From the NCBI GenBank assembly GCA_964629875.1, contig CAZVRK010000038.1:1-12761 (forward strand): 12,761 nucleotides of DNA, in the 5' to 3' direction. The notes below the pieces were generated by a model. The model had not been told where the DNA came from. It was given only the letters and a program-made list of their open reading frames with translations, and ran no database searches. Both the position numbers and the translations under genes were made by a program. Shown here in pieces: positions 6,618 to 12,761 of the stretch (its first letter is position 1; the number at the start of each line of letters is the position of its first letter). This DNA comes from UBA3495 sp964629875 (GTDB taxonomy: Bacteria > Chloroflexota > Dehalococcoidia > Lucifugimonadales > UBA3495).

Positions 6618-7430
6618 CTATGAGTTATTGGATAACGTTTCCATCCTAGGCATATTGTATCTGTCCTCTGGATTTACCCATCCATTAAAATTAGGCTTTC
6701 TTTTCTCTGCAAACGCTCTTCGGGATTCCATTAAATCTTCCTTATCTCCATGATCATGCAATGCAGCAGCCAAATTACTTAAATCAGGGGCAACTTTAGA
6801 CCTCATCTGCCTCATCATGTACATGGTATTCATCCTAGACGCAGGGGGTAGACTAAGCAAATGGTCTGCCATTCCAAATGCCGTCGGCAATAATTCATCA
6901 GACTCTACTAATCTATTTATAAAGCCTAATTCATACATCCTTTGTGCCGTAAACCTAAACCCTAAAGCCATTTCAGTAGCTACTGCGTGGGGAAGGCCGG
7001 CAAAAAACCCATGATTATACCCGCCCAACAGCCAACGTTTAGCCTCTGAAACTTCAAAAACAGCCTCAGGAACTGCCACTCGTAAATCAGTTCTTTCCAC
7101 CAGCATAAAACCGCCGCCCATAGCAAATCCATTTACTGCAGCAATAATTGGCTTATCAATTGTCCCATATTCCCAAAATGGATTATCCACTGGTTTAGAA
7201 GCACTTCCCGGTGCACCACGTTCCAAAGCCTCTTTCATATCTTCTCCGGCACAAAACGCTCGACCTGTACCAGTAAATACGCACACTTCCAAGTCAGAAT
7301 TGTCGCGAAACTCAGTGAACGCCTCTGCCATTTCTGACCTTAGCTGAAAACCAAGGGCATTTAGTCTCTCAGGGCGATTAAGTTGTATTAACATCGTCTG
7401 CCCCTGAATATCTGTGTTAACCATTGACAT
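6618..7430 (-). CDS. Enoyl-CoA hydratase/isomerase (crotonase) family protein
   Basis: Crotonase-fold protein of 270 residues, which in this family binds acyl-CoA thioesters and stabilises their enolates. Visible are LNRPERLNAL (17-26), the first oxyanion loop AFCAGEDMKE (58-67), and the second, NGFAMGGGFML (100-110). Aligned with rat enoyl-CoA hydratase, the GGGCE glutamate (Glu144) is Met109 here, while the second (Glu164, in GQPE) is kept as Glu129 in VSEA. Loss of one of the two acids argues against a classical hydratase; an isomerase, a retro-type lyase or a hydrolase is possible. An AGGAGG site seven bases upstream selects the ATG at 7428-7430 over the second Met. It stands alone between the shared terminator and a divergent alpha/beta hydrolase. 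A TATACT at 7463-7468 may be its -10 element; no -35 is convincing. Confidence 0.9.
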   Translation of the reverse strand: MSMVNTDIQGQTMLIQLNRPERLNALGFQLRSEMAEAFTEFRDNSDLEVCVFTGTGRAFCAGEDMKEALERGAPGSASKPVDNPFWEYGTIDKPIIAAVNGFAMGGGFMLVERTDLRVAVPEAVFEVSEAKRWLLGGYNHGFFAGLPHAVATEMALGFRFTAQRMYELGFINRLVESDELLPTAFGMADHLLSLPPASRMNTMYMMRQMRSKVAPDLSNLAAALHDHGDKEDLMESRRAFAEKRKPNFNGWVNPEDRYNMPRMETLSNNS

Positions 7431-7596
7431 GCTATGTCCTCCTAGAAATCAATTCTGGGTCTAGTATAAACCACATTGCGATAAACCGTACCGTATGTGA
7501 AATAAGTTTTCAATCAGGTTAATATTAAGCATGCACCACAGATTCGCATGATATTTTTTATTATTAGTAAGGAAACCGTATAAACCCTAGGAATAT

Positions 7597-8451
7597 ATGA
7601 ATAAATATTCTGACAAATTCGTCGTCGCCAATAACATCACTCATCACTATCTGGAATGGGGAAATATATCAGCAAAGACTATAGTAATGCTTCACGGCAT
7701 CGGTCTATGCGCACAAGTATGGAATTGGACCGCTCAAAACCTGGCCAACAACTACCACATTTTGAGTCTTGATATGCGAGGTCACGGGGATAGTCAGAAA
7801 CCAGAAACTGGTTATACGTTTAGAGAACTCGCAAATGACTTAAACAGTATCGTTACCGAACTTAACTTAGATAAACCATATATTGTAGGGCATTCAGCTG
7901 GGGGTTCAGCAGCTATTATCGCTCACTCAATACAAGCGGGGATATTGGGTCCTTCCATAATTATAGATTCGCGAGTAGGTGGTAGCAGAGCTTTGTCATC
8001 TAATGCCGATATGCGCTCTCGACCTGAACGTACCAGGAGGAAGCGTGCCATATGGGACAGCAGGGAAGATATGAGTGCCGCATACAGAGGCAGGAAAGTA
8101 TTCCAGACATGGGATAGCCGAATATTTGATGACTATATCAGCGGAGGTACATTTATTCGAGAGGATGGTAGAGCAGAATTAAAATGCCCTCCCGAAATCG
8201 AAGCTGTTTTTTATGAACAACGCACTATTCTTAATACATCACCGTATCTCGACGGCATTAACGAAGATTTATTACTTCTCCTCGGCAATTATCCTGGGGC
8301 TCAAACGTTAGATGACGCAGGAATACAAGAATTTCTAGCAAAAGTAAATAAATCAGAAGTAAAAGTATCTGCGAAAGGATCCCATTTCCTGCCGATGGAA
8401 CACCCAGATCTCATATTAAGAGAAATAGTAGACTTCCTAGAAAAACACTAA
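7597..8451 (+). CDS. Alpha/beta hydrolase
   Basis: Alpha/beta-hydrolase-fold enzyme of 284 residues without a signal peptide. HGIG (33-36) forms the oxyanion hole, LDMRGHGDS (58-66) is the usual turn after strand 4, and the nucleophile elbow GHSAGG gives Ser100. The catalytic His is His263 in GSHFLPMEHPD. The acid is less clear: Asp124 in IIIDS, after strand 6, or Asp239/240 in QTLDDAG. The cap region (about 130-200) is unusually rich in Arg. Family members cleave esters, lactones, C-C bonds in ring-fission products, or epoxides; the substrate here is unknown. An AGGA site four bases upstream precedes the ATG. It is divergent from the crotonase across a 166-base gap and overlaps the end of the ABC-F gene by three bases. 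Confidence 0.9.
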   Translation: MNKYSDKFVVANNITHHYLEWGNISAKTIVMLHGIGLCAQVWNWTAQNLANNYHILSLDMRGHGDSQKPETGYTFRELANDLNSIVTELNLDKPYIVGHSAGGSAAIIAHSIQAGILGPSIIIDSRVGGSRALSSNADMRSRPERTRRKRAIWDSREDMSAAYRGRKVFQTWDSRIFDDYISGGTFIREDGRAELKCPPEIEAVFYEQRTILNTSPYLDGINEDLLLLLGNYPGAQTLDDAGIQEFLAKVNKSEVKVSAKGSHFLPMEHPDLILREIVDFLEKH

Positions 8452-10325
8452 CCTTCGAGTTCTGCCCATTTCTCAGCCAACTCCGCCTGTAACGACTCAT
8501 ACGTTTCTCCCAAACTAGTAAGTTCCGTAACATTGTGCACATCAGACGCCTCTGATATTGCGAGTTCTATACGGTCTATTTTTTGCTCTAAGTCGGATAT
8601 CTGCCCTTCTAATTCATCTATCTGACGTTGCTGTAAGCGAATCAAAGACTGGTTTTTAGAACTGTCACTCGGCTCACGAACTCTTGTATCATTGGTAACA
8701 GTCGCAGGTTTTACTGATTGTGATTGCAATTTGTTTCGCCATTCGTCGAATGAACCATTGAATTCAGTAATGGAATTATTCTCCAAAATCCAGAGGTTTT
8801 TGGCCATAAGTGAAATCAGGTGACGGTCATGTGACACAAACAGCATAGTTCCATCATAATCTAAGAGTACTTGTTCCATAGCTTCCCTAGTTGCTATATC
8901 AAGATGTGTCGTAGGCTCATCCAAAACGAGTAGATTTGGCTTGTTTATCAGCAATCTAGCTAATGCGAGTCGACTCTTCTCTCCACCGCTAAGGGAAGAA
9001 ACAGTTTGAAACACTTCATCATCACGGAATAGAAACCTTGCCAAGTACGGTCTGACTTCATCCAAAGGCATTTCACGAGCTTCTAATAATGAGTCAAATA
9101 CAGACGCATCTTCGGGTCCAGCATAAGATTCTTGACTAAAGTATCCAAAATCCACGTTGTGGCCTATAGTTACTGAACCTTCTAAAGGTTCGGTCATTCC
9201 AAGCAACGTTTTGAGGAAGGTTGTTTTTCCAGCACCGTTGCTACCGACGATGCATGTACGGCTGTTCCTTTCTAATTTGATATTCTGGATCTTAATCAGG
9301 CTTCTATCACTAAACTCTTCCTTAAATCCAACGCTAAGATCTTTACATTCAATAAGAACTTGGCCTGTGCGACTCGCAGAAATCCCTACAAGGTTAATCT
9401 CGTTAGTTGTCTCTGGTGCTTCAAGCCTTTCCAATCTGGAAAGCCTTCGAGCCCTACCTTTCGCTTCTGAGGCACGTTGACCAGCTCCGTATCTCCGTAT
9501 AAATGCTTGTTCTTTGGCTATAAATTCCTGTTGTCTCTGAAATCTTTTCCTTTGCCATAAGACCTGCTCACCTTTTTGCTTCCTGTATTGTGAGTAGTTT
9601 CCTGAAAACACTTGAAGCTTTTCATGCTCTAGCTCCCATATACTACTCGCGATCTTGTCTAGAAAATGTCTATCATGAGAGACTACTAAAAATGCCGTAT
9701 CATAATGACTTAGCATATTCTCCAGCCAATCTAACCCTGCAAGATCTAAGTAGTTCGTAGGTTCATCCAATATTAATAATTCTGGAGCGTATAAAATCGC
9801 TTTAGCTAATGCGGCACGGGTACGTTCACCGCCACTAGCAGATTCAGATGGAGAATGTAGACTTTGCGCAGAAAGACCTACCCCGTCTACCACTTGCTCC
9901 AGTCTATTTTCGTACGTATATCCGCCTAAATACTCATAGCGAGATACAAGTTCAGAATACTTTAGTTCCACCCGTGATTGCTCGTCACCGGACAACCTAG
10001 ATATCTCTTCTAAATGCGTAGCCATCAGGTCTTCTATATCAAATAGTTCGTCAAAAGCAGTCCTTATTTCATCCATAAGACTACCTGTACTAGTTATCTC
10101 TGATATCTGAGGAACATATCCTATTCGCACTCCCTCGGAAACATGCAACTCCCCAGACGCCTGATCAGTATCACCCACAATAACTTTTATCAGTGAACTC
10201 TTGCCTGCCCCATTAGGACCGACGAGACCAATACGAGCTTTATCAGCTATGCTCACGTTTACATTGAAGAAAATTTGGCTGTTGCCATAAGAAAGAGAAA
10301 GTTGTGAAGTTGAAAGTACTGGCAT
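8448..10325 (-). CDS. ABC-F family ATPase
   Basis: Soluble ABC-F protein of 625 residues with two ATPase domains and no membrane segment. Domain 1 has Walker A GPNGAGKS (36-43), signature ASGGE (163-167), Walker B LLILDEPT (183-190) and switch SHDRH (216-220). The linker (about 225-305) is Lys/Arg rich, like the P-site tRNA-interaction motif of the family. Domain 2 has GSNGAGKT (361-368), LSGGE (445-449), LLVLDEPT (465-472) and SHDRH (498-502). The tail from about 560 is a predicted coiled coil (LIRLQQRQIDELEGQISDLEQ region), as in Uup/YdiF-type members. Such proteins act on stalled ribosomes or, less often, in antibiotic resistance. Both catalytic Glu residues are present. It is probably a housekeeping gene unrelated to the catabolic operon. 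Only a weak AGGG precedes the ATG at 10323-10325. Confidence 0.94.
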   Translation of the reverse strand: MPVLSTSQLSLSYGNSQIFFNVNVSIADKARIGLVGPNGAGKSSLIKVIVGDTDQASGELHVSEGVRIGYVPQISEITSTGSLMDEIRTAFDELFDIEDLMATHLEEISRLSGDEQSRVELKYSELVSRYEYLGGYTYENRLEQVVDGVGLSAQSLHSPSESASGGERTRAALAKAILYAPELLILDEPTNYLDLAGLDWLENMLSHYDTAFLVVSHDRHFLDKIASSIWELEHEKLQVFSGNYSQYRKQKGEQVLWQRKRFQRQQEFIAKEQAFIRRYGAGQRASEAKGRARRLSRLERLEAPETTNEINLVGISASRTGQVLIECKDLSVGFKEEFSDRSLIKIQNIKLERNSRTCIVGSNGAGKTTFLKTLLGMTEPLEGSVTIGHNVDFGYFSQESYAGPEDASVFDSLLEAREMPLDEVRPYLARFLFRDDEVFQTVSSLSGGEKSRLALARLLINKPNLLVLDEPTTHLDIATREAMEQVLLDYDGTMLFVSHDRHLISLMAKNLWILENNSITEFNGSFDEWRNKLQSQSVKPATVTNDTRVREPSDSSKNQSLIRLQQRQIDELEGQISDLEQKIDRIELAISEASDVHNVTELTSLGETYESLQAELAEKWAELEG

Positions 10326-10342
10326 TACCCTAACCGCGGAAG

Positions 10343-10360
10343 ATTATAAATCACATTATA
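10343..10360 (-). promoter_or_regulatory. Candidate -10 elements for the ABC-F gene
   Basis: Two perfect TATAAT hexamers lie on the minus strand at 10360-10355 and 10348-10343. A poor -35 (TTCAAA) sits 18 bases upstream of the first, which would put transcription start near 10348, about 23 bases before the ATG. The region is AT-rich, so chance matches are possible. Confidence 0.35.
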
Positions 10361-10432
10361 AGAGTACACCATCATCAATTTGAAATGCCACATGATATTA
10401 TTAATGTTGAATAAAATGACACGGAGAGAAAT

Positions 10433-11461
10433 ATGCCATTTGGAGGAAACGACTGGCTTTCCCTCACTCAGGAACCCACTTTAGAGCCGAATCTACCCAT
10501 ATGCGATCCACATCATCATTTTTGGGATCTGAGGCCTGCTCGTATTCCGTATCAGCGATATTTACTGGATGAACTGCTAGCTGATACAGGGAGTGGCCAC
10601 AATATTAAATCCACAGTGTTTATTGAGACACGTGCGATGTACCGTTCTACAGGTCCTGAAGAAATGAAGCCTGTCGGTGAAGTAGAATTTGCACAGGGGC
10701 TAGCCTCAGCAAGTGCAAGCGGATTATATGGTTCAACCCGAGTAGCATCCGCTATAGTTGGCCATGCCAATCTCCTCTTAGGGACAGCAGTAGAAGCGGT
10801 ACTTTACCAACTGAAAAACGCTAGCCCAAATAGGTTTAGGGGAATCAGACATACAATTACATGGGACCCTCACCCTGAAATACCTAACACCGCGGAACAT
10901 AAAGTTGAAGGACAACTTTCCCACCCTAAATTTATAGACGGTGCGCGAGTACTGGCCCAGATGGACCTATCTTTCGATGCATGGCTGTATTTCCCTCAAC
11001 TTGTGGAACTCGCTCAATTTGCTAAAAAAGTTCCAAACTTGAAAATAGTACTTAATCATATTGGCGGACTACTGCGAACAGGGCCTTATGCAAATAATGA
11101 CTCTGAGGTTCTAAACCTCTGGCGTAAAGGTATAGACGCAGTATCAGAATGCCCGAATATCGTTGTCAAACTCGGAGGCATAACACAGCCTAGAACCGGC
11201 TATGATTGGCATGCGAGACCGATTCCAATAGGATCTAACGAATTGTCAGAAGTTATGGCCCCCCTAATGAATTACTGCATTAATAAATTCGGACCAGATC
11301 GCTGCATGTTTGAAAGTAATTTCCCTCCGGACAAAGTAGGTTGTTCATACAATGTACTGTTTAATGCCTTCAAACTCTTATCGAAGAATTATTCTGAGAC
11401 TGAACGGCAGGACATGTTCTACAACACCGCTGTTAAAACATATAAGATTGGGCACTCCTAA
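10433..11461 (+). CDS. Amidohydrolase-2 family enzyme (copy 2)
   Basis: Paralogue of the enzyme at 2292-3323, 342 residues, alignable end to end. The first 20 bases of both genes are identical, and both encode MPFGGNDW. It keeps CDPHHHFWD (24-32), GIRH (137-140), LNHIGG (His209) and FESNFPPD (Asp300), so it should be active. Changes from copy 1 cluster near the C-terminus (FPPDKVGC for FPVDKVSF, YNTAV for HDNAA) and in a short deletion near residue 158, which may alter substrate choice. A GGAG site (10423-10426) six bases upstream supports the ATG. It is not next to the monooxygenase or selenoprotein genes. It may act on a related compound, or be the remaining part of a duplicated cluster. 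It is divergent from the ABC-F gene across 107 bases. Confidence 0.92.
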   Translation: MPFGGNDWLSLTQEPTLEPNLPICDPHHHFWDLRPARIPYQRYLLDELLADTGSGHNIKSTVFIETRAMYRSTGPEEMKPVGEVEFAQGLASASASGLYGSTRVASAIVGHANLLLGTAVEAVLYQLKNASPNRFRGIRHTITWDPHPEIPNTAEHKVEGQLSHPKFIDGARVLAQMDLSFDAWLYFPQLVELAQFAKKVPNLKIVLNHIGGLLRTGPYANNDSEVLNLWRKGIDAVSECPNIVVKLGGITQPRTGYDWHARPIPIGSNELSEVMAPLMNYCINKFGPDRCMFESNFPPDKVGCSYNVLFNAFKLLSKNYSETERQDMFYNTAVKTYKIGHS

Positions 11462-11472
11462 TAATTATTAAA

Positions 11473-12678
11473 ATGTTCCTCAAACGATTCAAAAGAAACC
11501 ATAGAGAAGAGCGCGAAATCATTAATTTCAAAGATTTCCTGATTATGGCCGCAGTTGCCGGTTGCCTAGTACTACCCTCAATGTACACGGTTCAAAAGCA
11601 CTTCGGAAGCGTAGCTACGTGTATTTTTGTGGTCGTCGGATTTGTCTGCATATTTTTATTATGCACAACTGGTATGCGTATAGCATTAGCAATTATTAAC
11701 AAGAGAATGTCTCTGGTCCTCGCAGCAGCTATATTTACATTATCCATCGTGCTATTCTCTGTAATATATCCATATGCTAATAGCGGCGCTATCGGCGGCG
11801 GAAGTGACCGTGATGATGCACTTAACATAGCAGCTACAGAACTAGTCAATCAAAGATATCCTTACAGTCAAACCACATATCTAGGAAATCCGATCACACC
11901 ATTTCCTGGAGCCGTAATACTGTCCATACCATTCTTTTTACTAGGAAACAGTGCTTATCAAAACTTATTTTGGATTGCGGTAGGATATTTAGCCGTTTGG
12001 AAATTTCTTAGTGACAGCAGGCTCGCATTAATTTTTCTACTCGCTATCACTCTTACACCAGTAACCCTCCAACAGTTGGCCACTGGCGGAGACTTGGTAA
12101 CAAACGCATTGTATGTGGTTGTACCAATCATCATGTTACTGGACTTCACAACTGGCAAATCTCACAAACTGAAACACACTATTCCTGTTGCAATTTTGCT
12201 TGGTCTCAGTCTTTCTTCACGATCAAACTATTTGCTGTTACTTCCTATGCTCCTAGGATTATCTCTATATTTTGGCCACTGGAAGACAGCATTAGTGTAT
12301 TTCTTTATACCATTATCTACCTTTATGGCTATCACCCTGCCATTTTATATAAACAATGCCGGGAGTTTCTCACCTGTACATACGGTTTCGAAATTCTCCC
12401 AAATAAACGAGGTACTGCCTCTGGGAACGTTTATTGTCCCCGCCTCCTGTTTAATAGTCACATTACTATTGGTAAGAGCGAACAAAAAGTGTTCTAAGAT
12501 TAAGTTCTTCAGAGACATTTCCATCAGTCAAGCGTATCTAGTCTTAATCACCGGCATACTATTGAGTATCCAGTCAGCTGCACTGGATGTCAGCGTATCT
12601 GAATTTGGAATTGTTAGTTTATGTTTCGGAGTGATAGGTTATCTCAAATATGTACACATGCGAAATACACTTACTTAG
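11473..12678 (+). CDS. Polytopic membrane protein, possibly GT-C-like glycosyltransferase
   Basis: A 401-residue inner-membrane protein with about ten to twelve hydrophobic helices (for example 22-40, 46-66, 80-100, 184-204, 236-268, 270-293, 317-335, 352-370, 376-393) and a basic N-terminus. After the third helix a long loop (101-143) holds GGGSDRDDALN, RYPYSQTTYLGNP and TPFPGA. An acidic motif in an outer loop followed by such residues is typical of GT-C-fold transferases that use polyprenyl-phosphate sugars (ArnT/GT87-like). I do not recognise the exact family, so this is a fold-level inference. Family enzymes are usually longer, so this may be a reduced form. The ATG at 11473 lies 11 bases after the amidohydrolase stop with no Shine-Dalgarno site. 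Met25 is an alternative start, but it would clip the first helix. Confidence 0.75.
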   Translation: MFLKRFKRNHREEREIINFKDFLIMAAVAGCLVLPSMYTVQKHFGSVATCIFVVVGFVCIFLLCTTGMRIALAIINKRMSLVLAAAIFTLSIVLFSVIYPYANSGAIGGGSDRDDALNIAATELVNQRYPYSQTTYLGNPITPFPGAVILSIPFFLLGNSAYQNLFWIAVGYLAVWKFLSDSRLALIFLLAITLTPVTLQQLATGGDLVTNALYVVVPIIMLLDFTTGKSHKLKHTIPVAILLGLSLSSRSNYLLLLPMLLGLSLYFGHWKTALVYFFIPLSTFMAITLPFYINNAGSFSPVHTVSKFSQINEVLPLGTFIVPASCLIVTLLLVRANKKCSKIKFFRDISISQAYLVLITGILLSIQSAALDVSVSEFGIVSLCFGVIGYLKYVHMRNTLT

Positions 12679-12760
12679 AATACGGAATCTTGAATTCAGT
12701 TCCATATTCTGGATACCTGTCTTTAAAGACACAAAACAAAAATCCATCAGATATATATAA
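12671..12760 (-). CDS. C-terminal fragment of a convergent unknown gene
   Basis: On the minus strand a frame open from the window edge runs 29 codons to a TAA at 12671-12673. It ends in a protein-like tail with YISDGFLFCVFKDRYPEYG and FKIPYSK. The stop overlaps the end of the membrane-protein gene by eight bases, as at the other convergent pairs here. A second minus frame is also open over this short stretch, so the call rests on composition and position only. No family can be named. Confidence 0.4.
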   Translation of the reverse strand, partial: LYISDGFLFCVFKDRYPEYGTEFKIPYSK

Positions 12761-12761
12761 C

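Noticed and set aside
10380..10417. Promoter for amidohydrolase copy 2 (TTGAAA ... TAAAAT)
   Set aside because: The spacing is about 26 bases, too long for a sigma70-type promoter; no better pair was found.
1..12761. Mobile elements, CRISPR arrays or prophage genes
   Set aside because: No transposase, integrase, terminal repeats, or repeat-spacer pattern was seen.

Overview
The window is a compact stretch of bacterial chromosome. It is AT-leaning by eye, with short intergenic gaps, several 3' overlaps and no RNA genes. The content is mostly accessory catabolic enzymes: an LLM-class flavin monooxygenase, two paralogous amidohydrolase-2 enzymes, a VOC protein, a crotonase, a metallo-beta-lactamase-fold hydrolase, an alpha/beta hydrolase and an MFS carrier. 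This mix resembles marine Chloroflexota of the SAR202 type, but that placement is inference from gene content; no taxonomic marker gene is present.

Layout. 3-1169 (+) is the 3' part of an MFS transporter. Positions 5473 to 1172 (-) carry a tight five-gene run. In transcription order it is a 345-residue cysteine-containing protein of unknown function, a UGSC-family selenoprotein, a VOC protein, an amidohydrolase and an LLM flavin monooxygenase. A good sigma70-type promoter lies upstream at 5526-5554. 5700-6542 (+) is a divergent metallo-hydrolase ending at a perfect bidirectional terminator (6560-6595), which it shares with a convergent crotonase (6618-7430, -). 7597-8451 (+) is an alpha/beta hydrolase whose end overlaps that of an ABC-F ATPase (8448-10325, -). 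10433-11461 (+) is a second copy of the amidohydrolase, followed by a polytopic GT-C-like membrane protein (11473-12678, +). The last 90 bases look like the C-terminal end of a convergent gene.

Main result. What looks like two adjacent short reading frames (4097-4426 and 3851-4075, -) is one 191-codon gene interrupted by a single in-frame TGA at 4097-4099. The TGA reads U-G-S-C, the motif that names the UGSC (seleno)protein family. The codon is followed at the right distance by a stem-loop (4068-4084) with the basic features of a bacterial SECIS. A ribosome-binding site complementary over nine bases to the usual 16S 3' end overlaps the stop codon of the upstream partner gene, so the two are probably translated together. 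The selenoprotein and its partner head an operon with a flavin monooxygenase, a VOC protein and an amidohydrolase. This suggests a selenol-dependent step in an uncharacterised breakdown pathway; the substrate cannot be read from the sequence. Ordinary gene calling would split or truncate this gene.
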